NCBI RefSeq assembly: GCF_020687695.1
Contig: NZ_JAJEWL010000001.1
Span: 62,001 to 126,000 of the forward strand
Length of the DNA: 64,000 bases
From: Pusillimonas sp. MFBS29
GTDB taxonomy: Bacteria > Pseudomonadota > Gammaproteobacteria > Burkholderiales > Burkholderiaceae_B
Direction of reading: 5' to 3'
Of this stretch, positions 9,888 to 18,329 are shown one piece after another. Position 1 is the first letter of the stretch, and each line of letters opens with the position of its first letter. The notes beneath the pieces were generated by a model. It ran no database searches. It saw only the letters and a program-made list of their open reading frames with translations, and was not told where the DNA came from. Made by a program: the position numbers and the translations under genes.

Positions 9888-11318
9888 ATGCAGTTATTCT
9901 TCGAACCCGTGCGTGACCGCAAACAGGCCGTATCCCTGGTGGATCAAACGGTAGAGGCCATAGAGCTGGCCATACGCCAGGGTTTGTTGCGACCCGGCAT
10001 GCCCGTGCCGTCCATACGTCAGTTTGCCAAGAGCCATGGCCTCAGCACCTTTACTGTATCGGCCGCTTATAGCCGGCTGGTGGCAGGCAACCTGCTGACC
10101 GCCCGCCCCGGATCCGGATATCGTGTTGCGCGAACCGCGCGCAACGAGGCGCCTGTGGTGGCCCCCGCAAGCTGGGTTCCGCCGCGCATAGGCGCTTCGT
10201 GGTTATTGGCCGACATCTTTGCTGATCACTCTATTCCCATCAAGTCGGGCTGTGGCTGGTTGCCTGCCGAATGGCTGAACGAAGCCGGCCTGCAGCAGTC
10301 GCTGAAACAGGTGGCCAGGACACCGGTCAACCAGGTTGCAGGCTACGGTCATCCTTACGGTTATCATCCCCTGCGCGAGTATATACAGCTGCGTCTTGAT
10401 CAGCATGGTCTGCCGCTGTCCAGCGATGAGATCCTGCTGACGCAAGGCGCATCGCAAGGTCTGGACATTGTCATCCGTACCTTGCTCAGGCCCGGCGATG
10501 TCATTGCAGTCGAACAGCCTTGTTATGCCAACTTCCTGCAGTTATTGCGTCAGGCCGGACTCAAGGTGCTCAGTGTGCCGCGCGACGGTAATGGTCTGTG
10601 CCTGGATACGCTGGACCGTCTTGCGCGCCAGCACAACATCAAGGCGATGTTCGTCAATACGGTCCTGCAGAATCCTACTGGCACTAGCCTTGGCATGAGC
10701 AATGCCTTCAGGCTGCTGCAACTGGCCGAGCAATATGATTTCCGGGTCATCGAAGACGATGTCTCACGCGATCTGATGCCGGGGCTCGGGCCCATGCTGG
10801 TAGCGCTGGCGGGCACAGGTCGGGTGGTCTATGTATCGGGTTTCTCGAAAAGCATCATGCCGTCCATGAGGGTGGGCTATGTCGTGGCCAATGCCACGCT
10901 GCTCAAGGAGTTTGCAAAAACCAAAATGGCCATGGGGCTTACCAGCCCCGAGATGATGGAACGCATGGTGCATCAGGTGCTCAGCCAGGGGCGGCATCGG
11001 GCCCATTTGCAGCGAGTGCAAGAGCGGCTGCGGCAGGCGCATGATGAATTGGGCCTGCTGATGGACAAACACGGTTTCGAAGTGCTTGATCGTCCACAGG
11101 CCGGATTGTTCCTGTGGGCCCGACCGGGCGGCGGGCAGTGGCGTGAGCAGGGTGCCAGCCGGTTGGCCGAATTGGCGCTCAAGGATGGCATCTGGCTCGC
11201 TCCGGGTTCCTATTTCGATCCCGAGCAAGCCGATACGGGTTGGATACGCTTTAACGTGGCTTACTCGCTGCATCCCGCGCTATGGCGGTTCATGCGCAAG
11301 GCAGGCGCGGCGGCCTGA
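9888..11318 (+). CDS. MocR-family PLP-dependent transcriptional regulator
   Basis: A 476-residue GntR/MocR protein. Residues ~1-80 form a winged helix-turn-helix (IRQGLLRPGMPVPSIRQFAK, LSTFTVSAAYSRL). The rest is an aminotransferase-fold sensor domain with the PLP lysine in VSGFSKSIMPSMRVGYV. MocR regulators sense PLP and an amino compound rather than catalyse transamination. It is divergent from the omega-aminotransferase gene, its probable target. A 7-bp inverted repeat lies between the two genes. Confidence 0.9.
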   Translation: MQLFFEPVRDRKQAVSLVDQTVEAIELAIRQGLLRPGMPVPSIRQFAKSHGLSTFTVSAAYSRLVAGNLLTARPGSGYRVARTARNEAPVVAPASWVPPRIGASWLLADIFADHSIPIKSGCGWLPAEWLNEAGLQQSLKQVARTPVNQVAGYGHPYGYHPLREYIQLRLDQHGLPLSSDEILLTQGASQGLDIVIRTLLRPGDVIAVEQPCYANFLQLLRQAGLKVLSVPRDGNGLCLDTLDRLARQHNIKAMFVNTVLQNPTGTSLGMSNAFRLLQLAEQYDFRVIEDDVSRDLMPGLGPMLVALAGTGRVVYVSGFSKSIMPSMRVGYVVANATLLKEFAKTKMAMGLTSPEMMERMVHQVLSQGRHRAHLQRVQERLRQAHDELGLLMDKHGFEVLDRPQAGLFLWARPGGGQWREQGASRLAELALKDGIWLAPGSYFDPEQADTGWIRFNVAYSLHPALWRFMRKAGAAA

Positions 11319-11346
11319 CGCCGGATCAGGTCCGGCCCGCTCCGTG

Positions 11347-11841
11347 TCAGGCGCGCCGATAAGTCACGAAATCAAAAGCCAGGCCATTTTCTTCCGGCTG
11401 AGGCAGCCTTTCAATTTCCTGCCAGGTATTCGCGTCGAGCGCGGGGAAGTAGGTGTCGCCTTCGATGTCAGACTTGATCTCGGTAGCAATGATTTCATCT
11501 GCCACATCCAGCGCGTGGCGAAACACCTGCTCGCCGCCGATGATGCATATCTTTTCGGCGTTTGTGTTCGCGCAGGCAGCCAGTGCAGCGTTCAGTGATG
11601 GATGCACCGAGGCGCCGTCCGCCCGATATTCGGGGTTGCGGCTGATGACCAGGTTGGGGCGCCCCGGCAGGGGGCGGCCCAACGACAGCCAGGTGTTGCG
11701 TCCCATCACGATGGGATGTCCCAGAGTCACACGCTTGAAATGCGCCAGATCGGATGGCAGGCGCCAGGGCAGGGTGTTGTCGCGCCCGATGACGCGATTT
11801 TTCGAGTAGGCGACGACTAGCTGGACAATAGGAGAGGTCAT
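11347..11841 (-). CDS. folA: Dihydrofolate reductase
   Basis: A 164-residue DHFR that reduces dihydrofolate to tetrahydrofolate with NADPH. Characteristic segments are VVAYSKNRVIGRDNTLPWRLPSD split as VVAYSKNRVIGRD and NTLPWRLPSDLAHFK, VMGRNTWLSLGRPLPGR, and IIGGEQVFRHAL. It is 18 bp downstream of thyA on the minus strand, so the enzyme that consumes methylene-THF and the one that regenerates THF are made together. Confidence 0.96.
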   Translation of the reverse strand: MTSPIVQLVVAYSKNRVIGRDNTLPWRLPSDLAHFKRVTLGHPIVMGRNTWLSLGRPLPGRPNLVISRNPEYRADGASVHPSLNAALAACANTNAEKICIIGGEQVFRHALDVADEIIATEIKSDIEGDTYFPALDANTWQEIERLPQPEENGLAFDFVTYRRA

Positions 11842-11859
11842 GGGCAGCGTGATGAAAAC

Positions 11860-12654
11860 CTAGACGGCAACAGGAGCCTTGATATGAGGGTGTGATTCGT
11901 AGCCCACAATTTCAAAGTCTTCGTAGCGGTAATCGAAAATGGAATCCGGCTTGCGTTTGATGTTCAGCCTGGGGTAGGGATAAGGCTTGCGCGAGAGCTG
12001 CAGTTCGACCTGTTCCATGTGGTTGCTGTACAGGTGGCAATCACCACCCGTCCAGATGAAGTCACCGACCTCAAGATTGCATTGCTGGGCCATCATATGG
12101 GTAAGCAAGGCATAGCTGGCAATATTGAAAGGCACGCCCAGGAATATATCGGCGCTGCGCTGGTACAGCTGGCACGACAGCTTGCCGTCGGCCACATAAA
12201 ACTGAAAGAACGCATGGCACGGAGGCAGCGCCATATTCGGTATTTCGGCCACATTCCAGGCGGAAACGATCAGGCGGCGCGAATCCGGGTTGTCCTGGAT
12301 TTGCTGCATCACTTGCGCGATCTGATCTATGTGCCGGCCGTCGGGTGTAGGCCAGGAGCGCCACTGAACGCCGTAGACCGGCCCAAGGTCGCCGTTCGGA
12401 GCCGCCCATTCGTCCCAGATCGAGACGCCTTGCTCTTGCAGCCAGCGCACATTCGAGTCGCCGCGCAAAAACCACAGCAGCTCGATGAAGATGCTTTTTG
12501 TGTGGAGCTTCTTGCTGGTGACCAGGGGAAACCCGGCTGACAGGTCAAAGCGCATCTGGTGGCCGAAAACAGAGCGGGTGCCAGTGCCGGTTCTATCGGT
12601 TTTTTCTGTGCCGTGCTCGTAGACATGGCGCATGAAATCTTCGTATTGATGCAT
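11860..12654 (-). CDS. thyA: Thymidylate synthase
   Basis: A 264-residue ThyA converting dUMP and methylene-THF to dTMP and DHF. The catalytic cysteine lies in [14 protein letters not shown] and the nucleotide-binding segment in [20 protein letters not shown]. The start [10 protein letters not shown] at 12654 gives the standard 264 residues; a longer in-frame reading to 13122 overlaps osmC in another frame and was rejected. It is 11 bp downstream of osmC and 18 bp upstream of folA. Confidence 0.97.
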   Translation of the reverse strand: MHQYEDFMRHVYEHGTEKTDRTGTGTRSVFGHQMRFDLSAGFPLVTSKKLHTKSIFIELLWFLRGDSNVRWLQEQGVSIWDEWAAPNGDLGPVYGVQWRSWPTPDGRHIDQIAQVMQQIQDNPDSRRLIVSAWNVAEIPNMALPPCHAFFQFYVADGKLSCQLYQRSADIFLGVPFNIASYALLTHMMAQQCNLEVGDFIWTGGDCHLYSNHMEQVELQLSRKPYPYPRLNIKRKPDSIFDYRYEDFEIVGYESHPHIKAPVAV

Positions 12655-12665
12655 GTTGGCGAGCC

Positions 12666-13088
12666 TTAGGCTTCCACTACCGTAACGGAATGAGTGATTT
12701 CGGCAGTCTTGGCCAGCATGGCCGATGCCGAGCAGTATTTTTCGTGCGAGAGCTGGACGGCACGCTCGACGGCGGCAACGGGCAGGTCCTTGCCAGTCAC
12801 GGTGAACGAGAAATGAATCCTGGTAAAGACTTTGGGGTCGGTCTCGGCGCGCGTGCTTTCCAGTTTGACCTGGCAGCCGCTTACCTTGTGACGGCCGCGC
12901 TTGAGTATCAGCACCACGTCGTAGGCTGCGCAGCCACCTGTACCGGCCAGCAGCATTTCCATTGGGCGTGGTGCCAGATTGTTTCCGCCACCGTCGGGGG
13001 CGCCATCCATGGCTGTGACATGGCCGCTGCCTGTGCGGGCCACGAACAGCATGCCATCCGGGCCGCCCCAATCTATTGTGCATTTCAT
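12666..13088 (-). CDS. OsmC family protein
   Basis: A 140-residue OsmC/Ohr-superfamily protein. The two cysteines expected for thiol peroxidase activity are visible, in [14 protein letters not shown] and [10 protein letters not shown]. Such proteins reduce organic or lipid hydroperoxides in the cytoplasm, but many YhfA-like members have no proven substrate. It is first in the minus-strand group osmC-thyA-folA and is divergent from the oxidase operon, sharing a 186-bp intergenic region with it. Confidence 0.88.
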   Translation of the reverse strand: MKCTIDWGGPDGMLFVARTGSGHVTAMDGAPDGGGNNLAPRPMEMLLAGTGGCAAYDVVLILKRGRHKVSGCQVKLESTRAETDPKVFTRIHFSFTVTGKDLPVAAVERAVQLSHEKYCSASAMLAKTAEITHSVTVVEA

Positions 13089-13197
13089 TATCGCGTTCCT
13101 GCATTTTTCGCTGAAGGCTCAATCATAACCATAAACGGGATTACCAATGTTTGAAGTAGGGACATGCTGAAGGCTCGCCCGCCTGATCGCATAGAAT

Positions 13198-13226
13198 ATG
13201 GCATTTATATCGTTCAACGATATAAT
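13198..13226 (+). promoter_or_regulatory. Promoter of the cbb3-like oxidase operon covered by a perfect dyad
   Basis: TATAAT at 13221-13226 is a consensus -10, with ATGGCA at 13198-13203 as a partial -35 and a 17-bp spacer. A perfect palindrome with 10-bp arms, TTATATCGTT (13205-13214) and AACGATATAA (13216-13225) around a single C, fills the spacer and the -10. This is the geometry expected of a repressor operator. It does not match the FNR consensus, and the regulator is not identified. Confidence 0.65.
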
Positions 13227-13274
13227 TACGGTTTTAGCCCAGGCCATTTTGCGGTTTGTTTCAAGCAGGAAATC

Positions 13275-14945
13275 ATGAATACCATCACGATACTGTTGCT
13301 GACATTCATACTTTCGGTCACCGGATTGTTTGTTTTTATCTGGTCATTGCGAAAGAAGCTCTTTGACGATAATCCGGCAGCTGCCAACGTTATCTTCACG
13401 GAAGGTGAAATAGGCAAGGTGGAAGAGCCCGCCGCGACGCGGGACCAGCACCAGGCCTTGCAGCAGGTGGTTGACGACAGTTACACCGGTACGGTCGATC
13501 CCGAGCGTGATGCCCGTATGAAGGCTGAGCTTGAAGACCGTCTGCGCGCCGATGGGTCGACCAAATATGTCACCTTTGTGTTTCTGTCCTGTGCGGTGGT
13601 GTGGTTGATCTTTGCGTCGACCGCCGGGCTGATCAGTTCCATCAAGCTGCACGAGCCAGACTTCCTTTCCGGATATGCCTGGCTTACCTTTGGGCGCATC
13701 CGCACCTTGCATCTGAATGCGGTGGCCTACGGTTGGGCTCCCATGGCGGCGTTTGGCATTGCCATCTGGACACTGCCGCGATTGCTCAAGACCGAACTCA
13801 TGGGCGGGCGTTTTGCCTTGCTGGGTGCGATGCTGTGGAATGCTGCATTGATCGCCGGTCTGGGCAGTGTTGCGGCGGGATTCAACGACGGGCTTGAGTG
13901 GCTGGAGATTCCCTGGCAGATTGATATTCTGTTTGTTGTAGGCGGCGCTTTGATAGGCCTGCCGCTGGTCTTTACCCTGCAAAACCGCAAGGTCGAGCAC
14001 TTATATGTGTCGATCTGGTACATGGGTGCTGCGCTTTTCTGGTTTCCGGTGCTGTTCCTTATTGGCAATTTGCCGGGCGTGCACTTCGGCGTCGAGGCCG
14101 CCACCATGAACTGGTGGTTCGGGCACAACGTACTGGGCCTGTTCTACACGCCCGTAGCCCTGGCGTCGGTCTATTACTTCTTGCCCAAGATCATAGGTCG
14201 CCCGATACAGTCGTATAACCTGTCGTTGCTGGGTTTCTGGGCGCTTGCATTCTTTTACGGGCAGGTTGGTGGCCATCATCTGGTCGGAGGGCCGATACCG
14301 GGCTGGCTGGTTACTTTGTCTATCGTGCAAAGCATGATGATGATCGTGCCGGTGCTGGCGTTCTCGGTCAATCAGCATCTGACCATGCGTCATCATTTCA
14401 AAACCTTGATCTACTCGCCGACGCTCAGGTTCATAGTGCTGGGCGGCATGATGTACACGCTGAGTTCTGTACAAGGCTCTTTCGAAGCCTTGCGCAGCAT
14501 CAATACCATCACCCACTTCACACATTTCACCGTTGCGCATGCACACCTGGGCCTGTATGGCTTCTTTTCACTGGTCATGTTTGGTGCCATCTATTTTGTG
14601 ATGCCCAGGGTGATGTCCTGGGAGTGGCCGTATCCGAAGCTCATCGCCCTGCATTTCTGGCTGGTGGTGCTGGGCTTTGGTATTTATTTCGTGGGTTTGT
14701 CCATAGGTGGCTGGCTGCAGGGTGTGGCCATGCTGGATGCATCTGTGCCGTTCATGGAGTCTGTGCGGGTGACGATTCCTTATCTTGAAAGCCGTTCGAT
14801 TGGCGGCGCGCTGATGACATTGGGTCACATTGTGTTCGCCATCCACTTTGCAAGCATGACCTTGCGATATGGACGCAAGCGTGTCGGCCCGGCCCTGTTT
14901 CATGGGCGCCGTACCCAGGTGGGCACCGCGAGCGTGGAGGCCTGA
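13275..14945 (+). CDS. ccoN: cbb3-like haem-copper oxidase subunit I with N-terminal CcoS-like segment
   Basis: A 556-residue C-family haem-copper oxygen reductase catalytic subunit in the inner membrane. The low-spin haem histidine lies in RTLHLNAVAYG, the CuB histidines in WWFGHNVLG and YGQVGGHH, and the haem b3/b pair in FTVAHAHLG. The catalytic tyrosine position (FFYGQVGGHH, six residues before the His pair) is kept, arguing for O2 rather than NO reduction. Residues ~1-50 carry one membrane helix followed by KKLFDDNPAAANVIFTEGE, resembling the free assembly protein CcoS. The ATG at 13275 has AGGA upstream and was preferred to a longer start that would include the promoter dyad. Confidence 0.88.
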   Translation: MNTITILLLTFILSVTGLFVFIWSLRKKLFDDNPAAANVIFTEGEIGKVEEPAATRDQHQALQQVVDDSYTGTVDPERDARMKAELEDRLRADGSTKYVTFVFLSCAVVWLIFASTAGLISSIKLHEPDFLSGYAWLTFGRIRTLHLNAVAYGWAPMAAFGIAIWTLPRLLKTELMGGRFALLGAMLWNAALIAGLGSVAAGFNDGLEWLEIPWQIDILFVVGGALIGLPLVFTLQNRKVEHLYVSIWYMGAALFWFPVLFLIGNLPGVHFGVEAATMNWWFGHNVLGLFYTPVALASVYYFLPKIIGRPIQSYNLSLLGFWALAFFYGQVGGHHLVGGPIPGWLVTLSIVQSMMMIVPVLAFSVNQHLTMRHHFKTLIYSPTLRFIVLGGMMYTLSSVQGSFEALRSINTITHFTHFTVAHAHLGLYGFFSLVMFGAIYFVMPRVMSWEWPYPKLIALHFWLVVLGFGIYFVGLSIGGWLQGVAMLDASVPFMESVRVTIPYLESRSIGGALMTLGHIVFAIHFASMTLRYGRKRVGPALFHGRRTQVGTASVEA

Positions 14946-14947
14946 GT

Positions 14948-15541
14948 ATGGAAAACGAATACAAGTTGTTGGGCGGGGCCATGGTCACGCTGGCATTGGC
15001 TACTTCGACGCTGGTGATCGTGCCTTATCTGCAGTTGTCGGACGTTCAGCCGTCTGAAGGTCTGCAGCCTTACACCTCGGCACAGCTGCGCGGTCGACAG
15101 CACTATATAGAAAACGGTTGCGTGTATTGCCATTCCCAGCAACCCAGGGCTCAGTCACAGGCGCCTGATTTCAAGCGCGGCTGGGGGCGTGCGCCGGTTG
15201 CCGGCGACTATTACTACGACAATCCGCATCTGTTGGGCACCATGCGCACGGGTCCCGACCTGCTGAACGTCGGCGCCCGTCAGCCCAGCGTTGACTGGAA
15301 TCTGGGGCATCTGTACCAGCCACGCGCTTATGTGCCGGGCAGCATCATGCCTTCCTATCCGTACATGTTCGAGATCAAGGACAAGGCGCAAGAGGGTGAC
15401 AAGGTCGTCAATCTGCCGCCTGGTTACGCGCCGGTGGGGCAAGTGGTTGTGGCGCGACCCGAGGCGCTGGACCTGGTTGAGTACTTGCTGGCCCTGGATC
15501 GCACTTATCCGGTCAAGCCGCCTCCTGAAGAGGCCCGCTAG
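14948..15541 (+). CDS. ccoO: cbb3-type oxidase cytochrome c subunit II
   Basis: A 197-residue membrane-anchored monohaem cytochrome c that passes electrons to subunit I. An N-terminal membrane helix is followed by the haem site GCVYCHSQQ. RTGPDLLNVGAR and GSIMPSYPYM, with the axial methionine, are typical of CcoO. It starts 2 bp after the ccoN stop. It is slightly shorter than many CcoO proteins. Confidence 0.9.
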   Translation: MENEYKLLGGAMVTLALATSTLVIVPYLQLSDVQPSEGLQPYTSAQLRGRQHYIENGCVYCHSQQPRAQSQAPDFKRGWGRAPVAGDYYYDNPHLLGTMRTGPDLLNVGARQPSVDWNLGHLYQPRAYVPGSIMPSYPYMFEIKDKAQEGDKVVNLPPGYAPVGQVVVARPEALDLVEYLLALDRTYPVKPPPEEAR

Positions 15542-15603
15542 TGTCATGTTGAACAGGAAGGTCTTGAAACCTGAGGCCGGAATAGGCACCGCCGGAGAAC
15601 ACT

Positions 15604-16200
15604 ATGTCTGATCGCAGCAAGCAAAATCAAGCGCAGCAAAGAGAGCAGCCCGAGCCCTACGAGGGCAATCGGCCTGTTCCCTGGCTGGTAATACTTATTG
15701 TCAGTGCCCTGTTTATCTGGGCTGTGGGCTATATCTGGACGACCCATCAAAGCAATCCGCCTGCATACGGTGATCGCCGTACAGCCCAGGATTTCAAGGT
15801 GGCAGCAGCCAGCACCGGGGGCGCGGTTGATGGTGCCCAGATTTACGCAGCCCAGTGCGTGGCCTGTCACCAGGCCAGTGGCCAGGGCTTGCCCGGCGTG
15901 TTTCCGCCGCTGGCCGGATCCGAGTGGGTAAACGGCAAGGCAGCCTTGGCAATCCGGATCGTGCTGCATGGCGTGACCGGTACGCTTACCGTGAAGGGCA
16001 CGCAGTACAACGGAATGATGCCTATGTTCAAGGACAAGCTTAACGATGCCCAGATGGCTGCGCTGATCAGTCATATCCGCACTAATTTTGGAAATAGTGC
16101 AGGGCCGGTGGATGAGGCAACCGTCGCTGCAGAGCGCGAGGCAACGGCTGATCAGGCTGCTCCCTGGAATGGCGATGCAGATCTGGCTGCCATGAAATAG
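15604..16200 (+). CDS. Membrane-anchored monohaem cytochrome c (CcoP position)
   Basis: A 198-residue protein with a cytoplasmic proline/glutamine-rich start, one membrane helix (WLVILIVSALFIWAVGYIW), and one class I cytochrome c domain with CVACHQASGQGLPG and the axial methionine region YNGMMPMF. It sits where the dihaem CcoP is usually encoded but has a single CxxCH, so it is best described as a reduced CcoP-like electron entry subunit. It is 62 bp downstream of ccoO in the same operon. Confidence 0.88.
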   Translation: MSDRSKQNQAQQREQPEPYEGNRPVPWLVILIVSALFIWAVGYIWTTHQSNPPAYGDRRTAQDFKVAAASTGGAVDGAQIYAAQCVACHQASGQGLPGVFPPLAGSEWVNGKAALAIRIVLHGVTGTLTVKGTQYNGMMPMFKDKLNDAQMAALISHIRTNFGNSAGPVDEATVAAEREATADQAAPWNGDADLAAMK

Positions 16201-16220
16201 CCGCTGCAGGGCTGCCAGAC

Positions 16221-16832
16221 ATGCGTATGCTCTTGATGGCGTTATTGGTGGCATGTGCGGGCACGGGGGCGATTTATCTGCAGACCGATGGCTTTACCGT
16301 GCTGACCACCGAGGCGGCTCGTCGGGCAGATGTCCTGCGTGAGCCGCGCAACCTGCCTGATGCGGTGCTGCAGACAGCAGATGGCGGCGCGACGACATTT
16401 CTGCAGGGGCTGCGCAATGATGGCCGCGTGGCGGTTGTCAATTTCATGTACACGCGTTGCTTTACCGTCTGCCTGGCCATGGGTTCCGAGTTCCAGCAGC
16501 TGCAGGCGTCCATCGTGCGGCGCGGGCTGCAGGACAAGGTGTATTTGTTAAGTATCAGCTTTGATCCGTTAGACGGGCCGGCGCAGCTGGCGCGTTATGC
16601 CGCAAGCATGAGTGCCGAGCCATCGGTATGGAAATTTGCTGCCACGCCCGATGCCGCCCGCCGTTCGGCATTGCTGGACGCTTTCGGTATCGTGGTCGTG
16701 CCGGCCCCCATGAAGCAGTTCGTGCATAACGCTGCTTATCATCTGGTGACACCTGATGGCCGTTTGCGGCGAATTGTGGACCTAGGCAGTGCCGATCTGC
16801 TTCTGGAACGCGCAGTGGAGCTTTCCCAATGA
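16221..16832 (+). CDS. SCO1/SenC family copper chaperone-like protein
   Basis: A 203-residue thioredoxin-fold protein with an N-terminal membrane anchor. The copper-binding CxxxC appears in MYTRCFTVCLAMG and the conserved histidine in AAYHLVTPDGRL. SCO proteins deliver copper to haem-copper oxidases, consistent with its place in the oxidase operon. Sequence around the CxxxC is divergent (CFTVC rather than CPxxC). The stop overlaps the next start by 4 bp (ATGA). Confidence 0.85.
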   Translation: MRMLLMALLVACAGTGAIYLQTDGFTVLTTEAARRADVLREPRNLPDAVLQTADGGATTFLQGLRNDGRVAVVNFMYTRCFTVCLAMGSEFQQLQASIVRRGLQDKVYLLSISFDPLDGPAQLARYAASMSAEPSVWKFAATPDAARRSALLDAFGIVVVPAPMKQFVHNAAYHLVTPDGRLRRIVDLGSADLLLERAVELSQ

Positions 16833-17440
16833 GCGGGCCATTGCGTCATTTGCGCGGAAGCCGGGCGTATGCAGGCATGAGCGCCGTCCTGATGGTGCTG
16901 GCGTTGGTGTTCGATGTCGCCCTGACACGCAGCATGGCCACCCATATGCTTCTGCATATTCCCATGATCCTTTTTGCCGGACTGGCGGCAGGGGCGGCCT
17001 GGTGCAGCAGCCGCCAGGCCAGGAGCTGGAAACGAGCGGGGCGGGTCTGGGCCAGATATAACGAGCAAGGTGTTCCGGGCTTATTGCTGGCAGCACTGGT
17101 TTCTGCCTATTGGATGATTCCGAAGTCGCTGGACGACGTCATGCTGTTCCCGATGGTCGCAATGGTGAAGTATGTCGGGCTATTTATTACCGGCGTGGTT
17201 TTGTTTGATGCCCTGCGTCGCGCCAACAGCGTCATTACGCTGTTTTTCCTTGGCAATCTTTCCTGGATGATGGCGGTTGTGGGGCTGATCTACCAGGAAG
17301 ACAACAGCCGCTTGTGCAATGCGTATTTGCTGAGTGACCAGGAAATGGCAGGGCGGGGCCTGGTGGTGCTGGCCGTGGTGGTGCCGGTGGTCTGGCTATG
17401 GACCGAGCGGAACCGGCTGCGGCGTTTAATGTCAAAATAG
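16829..17440 (+). CDS. CtaG-like polytopic membrane protein of the oxidase operon
   Basis: A 203-residue protein with about five or six predicted membrane helices. The segment TRSMATHMLLHIPMILFAG has paired histidines resembling the HMxxHMLL pattern of Caa3_CtaG-type cytochrome oxidase assembly factors. Assignment to that superfamily is tentative because overall similarity is hard to judge by eye. Its position as the last gene of the oxidase operon, overlapping the SCO gene by 4 bp, supports a role in copper insertion or assembly. Confidence 0.6.
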   Translation: MSGPLRHLRGSRAYAGMSAVLMVLALVFDVALTRSMATHMLLHIPMILFAGLAAGAAWCSSRQARSWKRAGRVWARYNEQGVPGLLLAALVSAYWMIPKSLDDVMLFPMVAMVKYVGLFITGVVLFDALRRANSVITLFFLGNLSWMMAVVGLIYQEDNSRLCNAYLLSDQEMAGRGLVVLAVVVPVVWLWTERNRLRRLMSK

Positions 17441-17471
17441 ACCCTGAACGTGCAATATTCAAGGAAGACTT

Positions 17472-18161
17472 ATGAGCAGCCCGAATTCAACTCCGCAAGC
17501 GCCACGATTCACCCGTCGCATGAGCATGCTTGACCGAGCGCTCGCCGAGGCCGGTCGTGCCGTACGGGTGCTCGAAGGTTCGGTGCAGGCCGGCCGCGCC
17601 AATCCGGCAGGCGCCCGTAAGTCACTCACTGACAACGCTGAAGAGCTGACGCCTGCCGAGCAAAAACACGTCGCCGGCCTGATGCGGGTCAATCATGTGG
17701 GTGAAATCTGCGCGCAGGCTTTATACCGCGGGCAGGCCTTGTTTTGTCGCGATGCATCAATCGAGGCTGTGCTGCATCAGGCCGCGGCCGAAGAGGTCGA
17801 TCACCTGGTCTGGTGCCGTGACCGCCTGACCGAGTTGAACAGCCGGCCCAGCCTGCTTAACCCGCTCTGGTATGCCGGCTCCTTCTCGCTGGGGGTGCTG
17901 GCCAGTCGTGCCGGGGTCGGCAGAAATCTGGGGTTCATGGCCGAAACGGAAAGGCAGGTCGAGCAGCATCTGGACAAGCATCTTGCCGAACTGCCCAATG
18001 CTGATGCGCGTTCGCGCAGCATTGTCACGCAAATGCGAGATGACGAAATCACTCATCGCAATACTGCAGAAACCCACGGAGCGGAAACGCTGGCCAGGCC
18101 TGTGCAGCTTGCCATGCGATTCATGTCCAAAATCATGACGACTACCGCCTACCGCATCTGA
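17472..18161 (+). CDS. coq7: 2-polyprenyl-3-methyl-6-methoxy-1,4-benzoquinone monooxygenase
   Basis: A 229-residue di-iron hydroxylase of ubiquinone biosynthesis, which adds the C5 hydroxyl group at the membrane. The di-iron ligands are visible: [30 protein letters not shown] and [16 protein letters not shown]. The length matches bacterial Coq7. It follows the oxidase operon by 31 bp on the same strand, so a respiratory theme continues, though co-transcription is not proven. Confidence 0.95.
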   Translation: MSSPNSTPQAPRFTRRMSMLDRALAEAGRAVRVLEGSVQAGRANPAGARKSLTDNAEELTPAEQKHVAGLMRVNHVGEICAQALYRGQALFCRDASIEAVLHQAAAEEVDHLVWCRDRLTELNSRPSLLNPLWYAGSFSLGVLASRAGVGRNLGFMAETERQVEQHLDKHLAELPNADARSRSIVTQMRDDEITHRNTAETHGAETLARPVQLAMRFMSKIMTTTAYRI

Positions 18162-18294
18162 TCGCAGGGCAGGAAGTTGTAACAATATGAGGCGCTAGGG
18201 TTAACGATTAAATACGCCGGAGCACTTTTGTGATTGGTAAAGTGCTAAAAAAACGACAAAACATGCTTGGTTACAGTTTTCTTCGACAATTATC
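18162..18294. other. Non-coding stretch with an inverted repeat
   Basis: No coding sequence is seen. AGCACTTT (18221-18228) and AAAGTGCT (18239-18246) form a perfect 8-bp inverted repeat with a 10-nt spacer, followed by seven A residues. In the + direction there is no T tract, so it is not a convincing terminator for coq7; it could be an operator or an A-rich upstream element for the following promoter. Confidence 0.4.
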
Positions 18295-18323
18295 TTGCAA
18301 CGCACCATCTGTTTATATACAAT
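18295..18323 (+). promoter_or_regulatory. Candidate promoter of the small RNA
   Basis: TTGCAA (18295-18300) and TACAAT (18318-18323) are separated by exactly 17 bp, with AT-rich sequence upstream. Transcription would start near 18330, immediately before the structured RNA. Confidence 0.65.
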
Positions 18324-18329
18324 TTAGTT

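Noticed and set aside
11860-13122. A 420-residue N-terminally extended thymidylate synthase
   Set aside because: The extension overlaps osmC in a different frame and is not protein-like; the ATG at 12654 gives the standard ThyA.
15546-15611. 21-codon frame between ccoO and the cytochrome c gene, considered as a CcoQ
   Set aside because: No membrane helix and no CcoQ-like pattern; it overlaps the next start.
18221-18246. Inverted repeat after coq7 as a rho-independent terminator
   Set aside because: The repeat is followed by A residues, not T, on the plus strand; it is kept only as a dyad.
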